DNA of 64,000 nt from an uncultured Streptococcus sp. (GTDB lineage: Bacteria > Bacillota > Bacilli > Lactobacillales > Streptococcaceae): NCBI GenBank assembly GCA_945864085.1, contig CAMBAD010000001.1, positions 25,472-89,471 on the forward strand. Direction: 5' to 3'. Within the stretch, counting starts at the first letter, position 1. Each line of letters opens with the position of its first letter. Shown here one piece after another: positions 8,878 through 17,948 of this stretch. Made by a program: the position numbers and the translations under genes. The notes below the pieces were generated by a model. The model had not been told where the DNA came from. It saw nothing but the letters and a program-made list of their open reading frames with translations, and did no database searches.

Positions 8878-9310
8878 CCTGTATCTCCTCAGCCAGAGCC
8901 TCACTCTTGGTCCCATGCGCTTCAAAAGTCAGACAACGACCATCCCCTACCTTGTCTATCCGAATCAGGAGATAATCATCCAAGAGGTCCGCATCCAGCA
9001 ATTCGCCCCACTCGATGACAGTCAGACCATTCCCATAGAGAAAATCGTCCAGGTCAATCGAGTCAGGATCATCGCCAATCCGATAAACATCCAGATGATA
9101 AAGAGGCATGCGCCCCTCATACTCTCGGACAATAGTATAGGTTGGACTCTTGATCATCTGCTCAATCTCCAAGCCCTTGGCCAAACCCTTGGTCAAGGTT
9201 GTCTTTCCTGCACCCAAATCGCCCGACAGCACCAGGACTTGATTTGGCTTGCAAAGCTTGCCAATCCTCTCGCCGATGGCTATCAATTCATTTTCATTCT
9301 GACTATACAT
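8870..9310 (-). CDS. tsaE: tRNA threonylcarbamoyladenosine biosynthesis ATPase TsaE
   Basis: 146 residues from MYSQNENEL. Walker A is LSGDLGAGKTTLTKG, followed by SPTYTIVREYEG and HLDVYRIGD, the hallmarks of TsaE. With TsaB and TsaD it makes t6A37 in ANN-decoding tRNAs. An in-frame start 66 bases upstream is less likely because family members begin near this ATG. The start region is partly duplicated 179 bases upstream (see the repeat at 9295-9489). Confidence 0.92.
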   Translation of the reverse strand: MYSQNENELIAIGERIGKLCKPNQVLVLSGDLGAGKTTLTKGLAKGLEIEQMIKSPTYTIVREYEGRMPLYHLDVYRIGDDPDSIDLDDFLYGNGLTVIEWGELLDADLLDDYLLIRIDKVGDGRCLTFEAHGTKSEALAEEIQDV

Positions 9311-9489
9311 GCCTTTAATTATACCATAGCCCCGTGGGTTTGTCATAGGTCTACTGAAAATCTCTTCAAAAATCAACAGCTGATGGCATCTCCGTGCAGC
9401 ATTCGTTCACTCTTTCTGCCCAGGCTCAGCCTGCGGAAAGGAAGTCTTTTTTCAGACAGCCTGAACTCCACCAGCATTCAGACTATACA
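9295..9489 (-). repeat. 16-bp duplication of the tsaE 5' end flanking a 163-bp insert
   Basis: On the minus strand ATGTATAGTCTGAATG (9489-9474) and ATGTATAGTCAGAATG (9310-9295) agree in 15 of 16 bases. The second copy contains the tsaE start codon. The 163 bases between them hold no gene and resemble dispersed intergenic sequence. This looks like an insertion or local duplication that moved tsaE away from the fakA terminator and gave it a new promoter. Confidence 0.6.
9318..9326 (-). promoter_or_regulatory. Extended -10 directly upstream of tsaE
   Basis: TGGTATAAT on the minus strand, with its 3' end only seven bases before the tsaE ATG. If used, the mRNA would start at or within a base or two of the ATG, that is a nearly leaderless message. 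The only Shine-Dalgarno-like sequence (AAAGG) would not be transcribed. Confidence 0.45.
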
Positions 9490-9490
9490 T

Positions 9491-9521
9491 CAAAATCGCA
9501 AGCATAAGGCCTGCGATTTTG
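9491..9521 (-). terminator. Terminator after fakA
   Basis: Stem of about 10 bp (CAAAATCGCA with TGCGATTTTG) three bases past the fakA stop. The minus-strand arm ends in GCGATTTTG, a short T stretch. Confidence 0.7.
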
Positions 9522-9524
9522 TGT

Positions 9525-11189
9525 TTATTCTACACTGAAGAAGTATGGGTAGACTGGTTGATTTCCTTGGTGGATTTCAACTTCGATGTCTTCAAATTGT
9601 TCCTCCAACTGGTCTGCGAGGGTCTGGGCAAGTTCTTCATCGCCTTCTTCACCGACATAAATGGTCACAATTTCACTATCTTCATCAAGCATTTTCTCAA
9701 AAGTGGCTGCCAACGTTTCCATCATATCGGGATTAGAGACCACAATCTTGCCATCCACCATACCGAGGTTATCATTTTCATGAATTTCAAGACCATCAAT
9801 AGTGGTATCACGAACTGCAGTTGTCACGCTACCACTTTTCACCTCAGCTAAGGAAGCTGTCATAGCTTCGAAGTTGCTTTCCAAATCGCGACTTGGGTCA
9901 AAGGCAAGCAAGCTGGTAAAGCCTTGTGGAAGGGTCTTGGTTTCGACAACCTTGACTGCTACTTCTGCAACTTCTGCCGCAGATTGTGCTGCCATGAGAA
10001 TATTTTTGTTGTTTGGCAACAAGATAACATTGCGGGCATTGACCAAATCAATGGCATTGACAAAGTCTTCTGTTGATGGGTTCATGGTCTGACCGCCTGA
10101 GATGACATAGTCCACGCCTTGTGATTTGAAGATTTCAGTCAATCCTTCTCCAGCAGCAACAGCGATAATGCCGTATTCTTTTTGTTCAGCTGGTTTTTGG
10201 TAACTTTCTTCCTTTTCAACCTGTGCTTCGTGTTGCTCACGCATGTTGTCCACTTTGACTTTAACCAGACTACCGTACTGAAGACCTGCTTGCATAACCA
10301 AACCTGGATCTTCTGTATGGACATGAACTTTAACGATTTCATCGTCATTAACCACTAGCAATGAATCCCCTAGGTCATTGAGGTAGTTACGGAATTCTTC
10401 ATAATCGAAGTCCTTGACGTAAGTAGGTCCTTGGCGAAGGGCTACCATGATTTCAGTACAATAGCCAAAGGTAATGTCCTCAGTCGCCACATGACCGGCA
10501 ACAGACTTGTGGTGCTCTGCATTGATCATCTCAGACATAACAGCTGGTGTCGCTTCAAAGTCTTCTGAAGCGATGTACTCACCAGTTAGGGCTGACAAGA
10601 AACCTTCATAGATGTAAACAAGACCTTGGCCACCTGAATCGACAACGCCGACTTCCTTCAAGACTGGAAGCAGGTCTGGAGTTTTCTTGAGGGCCCGATT
10701 TGCCCCTTCCAAAGTGGCACGCATAACCTCTACTGCGTCATCCGTCTCTTCAGCCTTTTTAAGCGCTGCAGTCGCTGCACCGCGCGATACCGTCAAAATA
10801 GTTCCCTCGACAGGCTTCATAACCGCCTTGTAGGCTACTTCAACACCATGCTGGAAGGCGTGGGCCAAATCTTTACCATCCAATTCAACCTTGCCTTTGA
10901 CAGATTGACCAAAGCCACGGAATAATTGTGAAGTGATAACGCCAGAGTTTCCACGCGCGCCCATGAGCAAGCCCTTAGATAAAATTTGAGCAACTTCGCC
11001 GACTGTGTTAGCTGGCTTATCCGCCACCTCTTTGGCACCATTGGTAATGGTCATCCCCATGTTTGTCCCTGTGTCTCCATCCGGAACTGGGAAAACATTG
11101 AGCGAGTTCACATATTCGGCTTGTTTATTCAGACGAGTGGACGCTGCCTGCACCATTTCTTGAAATAAACTGGTTGTAATTTTAGACAC
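9525..11189 (-). CDS. fakA: Fatty acid kinase catalytic subunit FakA (DAK2/YloV family)
   Basis: 554 residues. An N-terminal DhaL/DAK2 ATP-binding domain (about 1-200) contains VFPVPDGDTGTNMGMT, the Mg-ATP aspartates, and GARGNSGVI. A middle linker and a C-terminal domain follow. FakA phosphorylates fatty acids presented by DegV-type FakB proteins, so exogenous fatty acids enter phospholipid synthesis. It lies two bases after the Asp23-family gene, the usual neighbour. Confidence 0.94.
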   Translation of the reverse strand: MSKITTSLFQEMVQAASTRLNKQAEYVNSLNVFPVPDGDTGTNMGMTITNGAKEVADKPANTVGEVAQILSKGLLMGARGNSGVITSQLFRGFGQSVKGKVELDGKDLAHAFQHGVEVAYKAVMKPVEGTILTVSRGAATAALKKAEETDDAVEVMRATLEGANRALKKTPDLLPVLKEVGVVDSGGQGLVYIYEGFLSALTGEYIASEDFEATPAVMSEMINAEHHKSVAGHVATEDITFGYCTEIMVALRQGPTYVKDFDYEEFRNYLNDLGDSLLVVNDDEIVKVHVHTEDPGLVMQAGLQYGSLVKVKVDNMREQHEAQVEKEESYQKPAEQKEYGIIAVAAGEGLTEIFKSQGVDYVISGGQTMNPSTEDFVNAIDLVNARNVILLPNNKNILMAAQSAAEVAEVAVKVVETKTLPQGFTSLLAFDPSRDLESNFEAMTASLAEVKSGSVTTAVRDTTIDGLEIHENDNLGMVDGKIVVSNPDMMETLAATFEKMLDEDSEIVTIYVGEEGDEELAQTLADQLEEQFEDIEVEIHQGNQPVYPYFFSVE

Positions 11190-11191
11190 AA

Positions 11192-11557
11192 TTATTCTCC
11201 TACGACTTTAATATTTTGGATAAAAACATTAACGGCATCTGCTGCGATACCCAACTGGCTCTCCAAGTTAAACTTAACACGCTCTTGGATATTGCGAGAT
11301 ACTTCGCTGATTTTTACACCGTAACTCATGACAGTGTAAACATCGACTGCAATACGACCATCTTCCAAGGTCTTGATGACTACGCCCTTAGCATAATTTT
11401 CTTTTCTCAACAGCGCCTGGAAATTATCCTTAATCGCAGACTTACTAGCCATGCCAACCACACCAAAAATTTCTGTGGTAGCCCCACCGACAACGGTAGC
11501 AATGACATCATCTGTCAGTTCAATTTGGCCGTCTTTTGTATTGATTTTAACAGTCAT
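11192..11557 (-). CDS. Asp23/Gls24 family protein (YloU-like)
   Basis: 121 residues with the family core: an N-terminal GQIELTDDVIATVVGGATTE and VDVYTVMSYGVKISEVSRNI. Members associate with the membrane or envelope and are linked to alkaline and general stress. Location next to fakA is conserved, but the functional link is not understood. It is the first gene of the fakA transcript. Confidence 0.9.
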   Translation of the reverse strand: MTVKINTKDGQIELTDDVIATVVGGATTEIFGVVGMASKSAIKDNFQALLRKENYAKGVVIKTLEDGRIAVDVYTVMSYGVKISEVSRNIQERVKFNLESQLGIAADAVNVFIQNIKVVGE

Positions 11558-11588
11558 ATTTCGTTACCTCAAATAGTTTTATCACTCC

Positions 11589-11617
11589 ATTTTATCATAT
11601 TTTCTGTTTTCTGTAAA
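11589..11617 (-). promoter_or_regulatory. Promoter for the asp23-like/fakA operon
   Basis: Minus strand: TTTACA (-35), a 17-base spacer, and TAAAAT (-10) with the extended TGn motif (TGATAAAAT). It lies 32 bases upstream of the start codon. Confidence 0.75.
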
Positions 11618-11670
11618 AAACAAGCTTGTCATGGATTTATTTTTGAAAGATGGATTGCCATCAAATGAAA

Positions 11671-11700
11671 AGAAGACTGGAAATCTTGTCCCAATCTTCT
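11671..11700 (-). terminator. Terminator after oppC
   Basis: 10-bp stem AGAAGATTGG/CCAGTCTTCT on the minus strand with one U-G pair, followed by TTTTCATTT. It sits 12 bases past the oppC stop. Confidence 0.7.
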
Positions 11701-11711
11701 TATGGTTTTTA

Positions 11712-12614
11712 TTAACCTAAACGTTGTTTTGCATCGGCTGCACGTTGGAAAGCTTGACCGATGTAGTTGATACAGAGCATCATCACAAGGATAAAAATAG
11801 CTGCTGGCAACCAAATCCAAGTCTTATTTTCCAAGATGTCCGCATTACGAGCATTGGAAATCAGGGTTCCCAAACTTGGTACGGTAGATGGAAGACCAAA
11901 ACCGAGATAGGTCAAGGAAGTCTCAATACCAATGTTACCCGCAAAGTTCAGAGTCAAGTTAACAATAATCAATGAACTCAAGTTTGGCAAGATTTCGCGG
12001 AACATAATCATGAAGTCACTGGTTCCCAGAGTTTTAGAAGCGCTGACATAATCCAGACGCGACTCCGACAGGGTCCGCGTACGGAAGAGACGGGCCTTGG
12101 CTGTCCAGTAGAAGCCACTCATGATGAAGATGAAATGATAGATGGTGTAGTCCTTGATCACCGTTACAAAAACGATAATCAGCATGGTGGTCGGCAGGAT
12201 CATCATGAAGTCAACGACACGCATAAGAGCGCCATCTAAGCGACCGCCATAGTAACCTGAAACGACACCGAGAGAAACACCGACAATACTTGTAATAATG
12301 GTAATGGTGAAGCCGATAATAATGGAATTGCGGGCACCAATAATCAGCTGACCAAAGATGTCCTTACCACCCTCATCCGTTCCCAAGATGTAGCCATCTA
12401 CACCTGGTTCCAAATAGCGTCCCAACAAATTGACCTTCATAACCTGCTCTTGGTCCAAAATCAAGGCACCGATGAAAACGGTCAAGAGAACTGTTACCAA
12501 GATAATGAACGAAGCTAGAGCTAGTCGGTCCTTCATGAACTCCCGTACAATCACACGGAAACCACCTGGAGGAGTTGAAGCAGATTGAACTTGTTTTTTA
12601 TTTTCTTTACTCAC
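11712..12614 (-). CDS. oppC: Oligopeptide ABC transporter permease OppC
   Basis: 300 residues with about six membrane segments. The conserved permease loop reads LDYVSASKTLGTSDFMIMFREILPNL. The N-terminus is the longer cytoplasmic type typical of OppC/DppC, followed by a hydrophobic helix at about 35-55. Forms the membrane pore with OppB. It is the last gene of oppADFBC, with a terminator just after. Confidence 0.9.
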   Translation of the reverse strand: MSKENKKQVQSASTPPGGFRVIVREFMKDRLALASFIILVTVLLTVFIGALILDQEQVMKVNLLGRYLEPGVDGYILGTDEGGKDIFGQLIIGARNSIIIGFTITIITSIVGVSLGVVSGYYGGRLDGALMRVVDFMMILPTTMLIIVFVTVIKDYTIYHFIFIMSGFYWTAKARLFRTRTLSESRLDYVSASKTLGTSDFMIMFREILPNLSSLIIVNLTLNFAGNIGIETSLTYLGFGLPSTVPSLGTLISNARNADILENKTWIWLPAAIFILVMMLCINYIGQAFQRAADAKQRLG

Positions 12615-12628
12615 TATACCCCTCCTTT

Positions 12629-13585
12629 CTATTTCACACGGATACGAGGGTCAACAATGCTCATGATAATATCTGAGAGCAGGGTTCCTAACAGTGTAGC
12701 CATCCCAAAAATCAATAAGAGAGCTAAGATAACACTGTAGTCCCGACTAGAAATCGAGTTGAAGAACAACTGACCGATACCAGGATAAGTGAAAATATTT
12801 TCAATAAAAATCGAACCACCAATCAAACCTGTCAATTCATAGCCCAAGAAAGAGGCAATCGGCAGGATTGAATTACGGAAGATGTGGCGGTTATACACCA
12901 CCTTTTCAGGAACACCTTTGGCACGTGCTGTACGTACATAGTCCTGACCCTTGGCATCAATAATTCCTGTCCGCAGGTATTGAATTGTGACGGTTGTCGA
13001 CAGAATGGCCATGGTAATAGCCGGCAAAATCATGTGATGAATACGACTAAAGATAGCCGCGATACCTTCCACACCTGAGCCAATCGAACCGCGAGTTGGG
13101 AACCAACCCAAAGTAAAACCAAACAGCCAGAGCATTAAAATAGCAAAGACAAAGATTGGGGTTGAGAAGGTCAGGAAGTTGTAAACGGTGATAACCTTAT
13201 CCGCCAGGGAATTTTGGTAACGACCTGCAATCATCCCCAAAGGAAGGGCGATAGCATAGGTCAAAATCATGGTCAACAGAGACAGCCAAATCGTGTTGTT
13301 CAGACGCTGCATGATAACATCCAAGACAGGCTGTTTAAAGAGAATACTTTGTCCAAAATCACCCTGCAAGATATTGCCCACCCAACGGAGGTACTGTTCT
13401 GGAATCGGATCATAATAACCTGCTTCAATTCGCAGTTTCTCAATGACTGCTGGATCAATCGACGGGTCAATCATACCTGTGAATGGATCCCCTGGCATCA
13501 TTTTAGCGACGAAGAAAGCAATGATACTAAGGATAATAATTTGAGGAATCATCATCAAAAGACGACGCAATATTGTTTTCCACAT
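12629..13585 (-). CDS. oppB: Oligopeptide ABC transporter permease OppB
   Basis: 318 residues, six predicted membrane segments. The start MWKTILRRLLMMIPQIIILS is the usual OppB first helix. The conserved loop is DYVRTARAKGVPEKVVYNRHIFRNS. Pairs with OppC. It begins one base after the oppF stop (13587). Confidence 0.92.
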   Translation of the reverse strand: MWKTILRRLLMMIPQIIILSIIAFFVAKMMPGDPFTGMIDPSIDPAVIEKLRIEAGYYDPIPEQYLRWVGNILQGDFGQSILFKQPVLDVIMQRLNNTIWLSLLTMILTYAIALPLGMIAGRYQNSLADKVITVYNFLTFSTPIFVFAILMLWLFGFTLGWFPTRGSIGSGVEGIAAIFSRIHHMILPAITMAILSTTVTIQYLRTGIIDAKGQDYVRTARAKGVPEKVVYNRHIFRNSILPIASFLGYELTGLIGGSIFIENIFTYPGIGQLFFNSISSRDYSVILALLLIFGMATLLGTLLSDIIMSIVDPRIRVK

Positions 13586-13586
13586 C

Positions 13587-14528
13587 TTAGTTCGTACCTC
13601 CTTCTGGAAGGGCTACCTGATGAGTTTCCGAGAAGGCTTTCAAGTCGTAGACACGACCATTTTCATCATAGTAAAGACCTTGCTTTTCCTGATATTCTTT
13701 TTCAGCAGCTAAGCGTTTTTCCTTATTTTGCAAACGGTTGACAGGATCAATCGTTGGAATGGCAGAAAGCAAGCGCTTAGTGTAGATATGTTGTGGATTG
13801 TTGTAAATATCGTGTTTATTTCCAGTTTCTACAAAGCGGCCGCGATACATGATAAAAAGTTCATCACACATGTGCTGGACCACTCCAAGGTCATGGGAAA
13901 TAAAGAGATAGCTAAGTTTGAACTCATCTTGAATACGCTTCATGTAGTTCAACACCTGAGCCTGAACAGACAAGTCCAAGGCTGAAACAGGCTCATCGGC
14001 AATAATCAAACGCGGTTTACTTGCCAAAGCACGCGCCACACCAATACGCTGACGCTGTCCACCTGAAAATTCATGCGGGTACTTGATAAGGGCCTCTTCG
14101 TTCAGACCGATAATATCCAACAATTCCAGCACTCTAGCCTTCTCTTCCGCAGGAGACAGGCGGTCAAAGTTACGGATTGGCTCTGCGATGACATCAAGAA
14201 TCCGTTTCTTAGGGTTGAAACTAGACAAGGAATCCTGGAAAATCATTTGGACATCGCGATTAAAATTCCCTTTTTTCCGACGAGATTTGTTGGTTACATT
14301 TTGACCTTCGTAGATGACTTGACCAGAAGTTGCGCGCTCCAAGCCAATGATAGCCTTACCAATCGTGGACTTACCTGAGCCCGATTCTCCTACTAAGCCG
14401 TAGGTTTTTCCTTCTTCAAAGGCAATGTTTACACCATCCACAGCATAGACATGGTCTGTCACACGGTTAAAGAAGCCACTACGGATTGGATAATGGACTT
14501 TTAAATCTTTTACTTCAATAAATCCCAC
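13587..14528 (-). CDS. oppF: Oligopeptide ABC transporter ATPase OppF
   Basis: 313 residues: Walker A GESGSGKST, signature FSGGQRQRIGVARAL, Walker B RLIIADEPVSALD, H-loop FISHDLGVV, and the extra C-terminal oligopeptide-transporter domain (about 230-313). Works as a heterodimer with OppD. Two bases separate it from oppD. Confidence 0.93.
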   Translation of the reverse strand: MGFIEVKDLKVHYPIRSGFFNRVTDHVYAVDGVNIAFEEGKTYGLVGESGSGKSTIGKAIIGLERATSGQVIYEGQNVTNKSRRKKGNFNRDVQMIFQDSLSSFNPKKRILDVIAEPIRNFDRLSPAEEKARVLELLDIIGLNEEALIKYPHEFSGGQRQRIGVARALASKPRLIIADEPVSALDLSVQAQVLNYMKRIQDEFKLSYLFISHDLGVVQHMCDELFIMYRGRFVETGNKHDIYNNPQHIYTKRLLSAIPTIDPVNRLQNKEKRLAAEKEYQEKQGLYYDENGRVYDLKAFSETHQVALPEGGTN

Positions 14529-14530
14529 TA

Positions 14531-15526
14531 TTAGGCCTCCCCTTCAAAATAGAATGTTTCGTGACAAGAGCAGCGAACAAAGTGTCCTGGTCTTACTTCA
14601 TGCATGGTTGGATTTTCCTCGTGCGCTGCCGCTTCAATCCACGGAATACGTGGTGCAAAACGACAACCCTGACGAAGCATTTTGGTAATTGGCGGTACAA
14701 TTCCTTCGATAACATGCAAATCGCCTTCACTTCCAGCCTGTGGATTCGACTTGAGGAGTGAACGAGTATATGGGTGTTTTGGATTGGTAAAGAGTTCCTC
14801 TACAGGAGCCACTTCAACAAATTGGCCACCGTACATAACTGCCACGCGGTCAGCTGTTTCTGCCACAACGCCCAAGTCGTGGGTAATCAGAATAATACCA
14901 GAACCTGTTTCTGCCTGGATGTCATTCAGTAGGTCCAAAATTTGTGCCTGAATCGTAACATCTAGGGCAGTTGTTGGCTCGTCAGCAATAATAACTGGCG
15001 GCTTACATGAAAGAGCAATCGCGATAATAATCCGCTGACGCATACCACCTGACAATTCATGCGGGTATTGTTTGAAAGTCCGCTGAGGGTTAGGAATCCC
15101 TACCTGCTCCAACAACTCTAACACACGCGCCTTACGAGCCGCAGCATCCAAGTCTGTATGGTAGAACAAGGCCTCGTCAATCTGCGCACCAATGGTCATC
15201 AAGGGATTGAGGGAAGCCAAGGGATCCTGGAAAATCATTCCAATATCATTTCCACGTACAGAATTGTACTTGGATTCACTCATTCCAACCAATTCCATAT
15301 CATTGTACTGAATGCTCCCTGAAATCTTTGTGTTCAAGGGATTGTGCAGACCCATAATCGTCGTTGCCAGGGTCGATTTACCACAGCCTGATTCCCCAAC
15401 AATAGCCAAAATTTCATTTTTGTGCAGAGTGATGTCAACACCATCCACAGCATCAAAAAATTCATCGCCAATGCGGAAACCGACGTGTAAATCTTTTATG
15501 TCTAAAAGCGGCTTTTCAGTAACCAC
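14531..15526 (-). CDS. oppD: Oligopeptide ABC transporter ATPase OppD
   Basis: 331 residues starting with GTG, seven bases after a strong GGAGG. Walker A GESGCGKST, signature LSGGMRQRIIIAIAL, Walker B VIIADEPTTALD, H-loop LITHDLGVVAETAD. The C-terminal cysteines in LRQGCRFAPR and FVRCSCHETF match the region where some OppD/DppD proteins bind an Fe-S cluster. First gene after the long gap from oppA. Confidence 0.92.
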   Translation of the reverse strand: MVTEKPLLDIKDLHVGFRIGDEFFDAVDGVDITLHKNEILAIVGESGCGKSTLATTIMGLHNPLNTKISGSIQYNDMELVGMSESKYNSVRGNDIGMIFQDPLASLNPLMTIGAQIDEALFYHTDLDAAARKARVLELLEQVGIPNPQRTFKQYPHELSGGMRQRIIIAIALSCKPPVIIADEPTTALDVTIQAQILDLLNDIQAETGSGIILITHDLGVVAETADRVAVMYGGQFVEVAPVEELFTNPKHPYTRSLLKSNPQAGSEGDLHVIEGIVPPITKMLRQGCRFAPRIPWIEAAAHEENPTMHEVRPGHFVRCSCHETFYFEGEA

Positions 15527-15893
15527 GCTCTTTCCTCCTTTATGTCTCAGCTAATCAAGCTCAATCAATTCAACCATTTTATAATATCAAGTTCATCTAG
15601 TGTTTGAATAACTGATTTTTTTATTCTACTCGTTCTAAACATCAGATTGCTTTACCAACTGCTGTTGTCTTGTCTTTCCGTTTGCTTTTCTTACAGGGCA
15701 ATGGGGTAGAGATGACGTTGATGTGAGCCCTCTTTTTCATAGGCCACACCAGGATTGCAGCAATCCTTCTGTCCCACTCTCGCGTATAAGACCAAACTGA
15801 ATGAACATAGCAGACAAGTACCAACTACGCCCAGCGCATTTTTTTGTATACTGAGTCTACTATACCATAATTATCTGAAAATTCCAATAGCCA
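15527..15893 (-). other. Gene-free gap between oppA and oppD
   Basis: 367 bases after the oppA hairpin with no convincing gene; the longest open frame (61 codons, minus) has no family features or good ribosome site. A possible internal promoter for oppDFBC is TTCAAA, 16 bases, TATTAT at about 15580-15607 on the minus strand. Upstream, TATGGTATAGT and GTATAC (15845-15868) are -10-like. Such a gap would let oppA be made in excess of the transporter. Confidence 0.45.
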
Positions 15894-15927
15894 TCTGAAA
15901 AAAGCCAAACGAGTTGGCTTTTCCAGA
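15894..15927 (-). terminator. Hairpin after oppA (partial terminator)
   Basis: Stem TCTGGAAAAGCCAA / TTGGCTTTTTTCAGA on the minus strand with a 5-base loop; the T6 run lies within the 3' arm. It is 21 bases past the oppA stop and ahead of oppDFBC, so it likely reduces but does not abolish read-through. Confidence 0.7.
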
Positions 15928-15947
15928 TTCTATTGCTGTAACTCAGA

Positions 15948-17735
15948 TTATTCTGCGGCTACACCCTTGTCAGCAGTCAATTCGATGTTTTCAAGAGCGA
16001 TACCATTGCCTGAAGCTGAACCAAAGTTTGTGTCATAGTTCTTCACGCGCTTGTTGATAGCTGTCAATGTTTCTGACTCAAATGTTGGGATAGCGAATGC
16101 TTGTTCAGCAGCATATTGTTGCCATGCCTTGTAGTTTTTAAGGTTTGTTGCGTCATCAAATGATGCTACAGAGCTGATTGCTTCCAACAATTTAGTGTTT
16201 TCATCAGCTACGAAACGTGACATGTTGAATGGAGCTGTTTCTCCCCAAAGTCCGCTTGGGTTTGGATCGTAACCAGTTGACCATCCACCTGCGTACATAT
16301 CGATTGATGGATCATTTGCTTGAACTGCGTCGTAGAATGAGTTGATTTCAACTGTACGGCCTGTGTAAAGCTCTACATTCAAACCAACCTCTTTCCACCA
16401 AGAAATGTACTGTTGTACAAGTGCTTCGTTAGCTTCTGTACGTTTACGAGCTGCAAATGTAATCTTGAATTCCTTACCGTCTTTGCCTTCACGGATACCG
16501 TCGCCATCTACATCCTTGTAGCCAGCTTCGTCCAAGAGTTTCTTAGCTTTTTCAGGATCGTATGAGTAGCCTTCCAGCTCTGAATCGTGGAGGTCACCGA
16601 AGAATGAGATGATGAGTGAGTTAGCTGGGTGGTAAAGACCATTGTAGAGTTTCTCACCAGCAGTCTTGGTATCGATAGCGTAAGCGATGGCTTGACGAAG
16701 ATTTACATCGTTCATCTTAGCATCTTCGTTCATGACGTTCTTTTCAGCAGCTTCGTCATACTTACCAAGGTTGAATGAGATGTACTCATAAGAAGAAGCA
16801 AGACGACCTACAATGCTCAAGTTAGACAAATCTTTGTATGAATCCAACTGGTCTACTGGCATTTCAGCGATGTCGTAGTTACCTGCTTTCATTTCTGAAA
16901 CGATAGTATCTGGTGATACGATGTCGATCTTCAATGAACTTGTCTTAGGCGCACCTTTGAAGTAGTGCTCGTTTGGTACGTAAGTGATTGACTCACCGTT
17001 TACGATTTCTTTAATCTTCCAAGGACCCATACCAACAATTTTAGCTGAGCGTGAGTATTCGCTTGAAGACCAGTCTTTAACAGGGATGTCTTTGTAGATG
17101 TGTTCTGGCTGAACATAGGCAGGAACATCACCACCAGCGTACATCATTGATGGAGACATTTCTTTCACAGTCAACTCAACTGTGTAGTCATCCACTTTCT
17201 TGAGACCTGAAATATCAGAAGCTGTACCTGCAACAAACTCTTCCATACCAACGATGTTCAAGAATTTATCATCAAAACGAACACCTGTATATTCCTTGTT
17301 TGCCAATGACTTGATTGTAAAGATATAGTCATCGATGGTAAATGCTTCGCCATCTGACCACTTGTAGTCTTTACCTGTCAAGCTAACAGTGATTTTCTTA
17401 CCGTCTACATCAAACTCAGCCTTTGCAAGACCTGAATCATCCAACTTACGGTTTCCATCGTAACCAAACATTGAGATGTCTACCATACCACCGAATGTTG
17501 AGTCAGTTGTATTTTCAGTCAGCTCGTCAATCAAGAGACCTGAAGAAGTTGTAGGAGATACCCAAGCGTAGTTCAACTGAGCACTTGCAACCGCAGTCCC
17601 TTCTCCAGTAACCTCAGATGGGAATGACAGGTTTTGTTCTGTTGAACTTGATGACTTAGAACCACAAGCTGCAAGAATAGATGCAGATAGGAGCGTCACA
17701 CCTGCAAGAGCGTAGAGTTTTGTTGTCTTTTTCAT
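15948..17735 (-). CDS. oppA: Oligopeptide-binding lipoprotein OppA
   Basis: 595-residue solute-binding protein (SBP_bac_5 type). The signal peptide ends in a lipobox LAAC with the acylated cysteine at residue 24, followed by a Ser-rich linker. The family motif YKWSDGEAFTIDDYIFTI appears near residue 122, and WKEVGLNVELYTG near the C-terminus. It captures peptides at the cell surface for OppBCDF, for nutrition and possibly peptide signalling. Gene order A-D-F-B-C differs from the common A-B-C-D-F; residual similarity to AmiA/DppE cannot be excluded. Confidence 0.93.
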   Translation of the reverse strand: MKKTTKLYALAGVTLLSASILAACGSKSSSSTEQNLSFPSEVTGEGTAVASAQLNYAWVSPTTSSGLLIDELTENTTDSTFGGMVDISMFGYDGNRKLDDSGLAKAEFDVDGKKITVSLTGKDYKWSDGEAFTIDDYIFTIKSLANKEYTGVRFDDKFLNIVGMEEFVAGTASDISGLKKVDDYTVELTVKEMSPSMMYAGGDVPAYVQPEHIYKDIPVKDWSSSEYSRSAKIVGMGPWKIKEIVNGESITYVPNEHYFKGAPKTSSLKIDIVSPDTIVSEMKAGNYDIAEMPVDQLDSYKDLSNLSIVGRLASSYEYISFNLGKYDEAAEKNVMNEDAKMNDVNLRQAIAYAIDTKTAGEKLYNGLYHPANSLIISFFGDLHDSELEGYSYDPEKAKKLLDEAGYKDVDGDGIREGKDGKEFKITFAARKRTEANEALVQQYISWWKEVGLNVELYTGRTVEINSFYDAVQANDPSIDMYAGGWSTGYDPNPSGLWGETAPFNMSRFVADENTKLLEAISSVASFDDATNLKNYKAWQQYAAEQAFAIPTFESETLTAINKRVKNYDTNFGSASGNGIALENIELTADKGVAAE

Positions 17736-17790
17736 AAAACACCTCTGTTATTATTTTCTTTGACACACTGTATTGATGTCTGTAGATATC

Positions 17791-17837
17791 ATTATATCAT
17801 AAAATTATCTTAAATAAAGTCTTTTTGTCAGAAAATT
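17791..17837 (-). promoter_or_regulatory. oppA promoter with CodY-like box
   Basis: Minus strand: an extended -10 TGATATAAT (17799-17791), 55 bases from the oppA start. Upstream, AATTTTCTGACAAAA (17837-17823) matches the CodY consensus AATTTTCWGAAAATT in 12 of 15 positions. Peptide transporters are common CodY targets in streptococci. Confidence 0.5.
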
Positions 17838-17910
17838 TTGTCAAAAAGTTATTTTTTCTAACTATTCTCATTTTTTCATTATTTTTTCATTATTTTCATC
17901 ATTTTATTTG

Positions 17911-17919
17911 TGATATAAT
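17911..17919 (+). promoter_or_regulatory. Extended -10 promoter of the carboxypeptidase gene
   Basis: TGATATAAT 30 bases upstream of the ATG, with only a poor -35. GAAGGAG follows at 17936-17942 as the ribosome site. Confidence 0.6.
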
Positions 17920-17948
17920 AGGATGACATCGATTTGAAGGAGTTATTT

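Noticed and set aside
8915-9538. 207-codon plus-strand open frame across tsaE and the fakA end
   Set aside because: Antisense to tsaE, crosses a terminator and a duplication, no family features.
15642-15824. 60-codon minus frame between oppA and oppD
   Set aside because: No good ribosome site, unusual residue mix, no recognisable domain.
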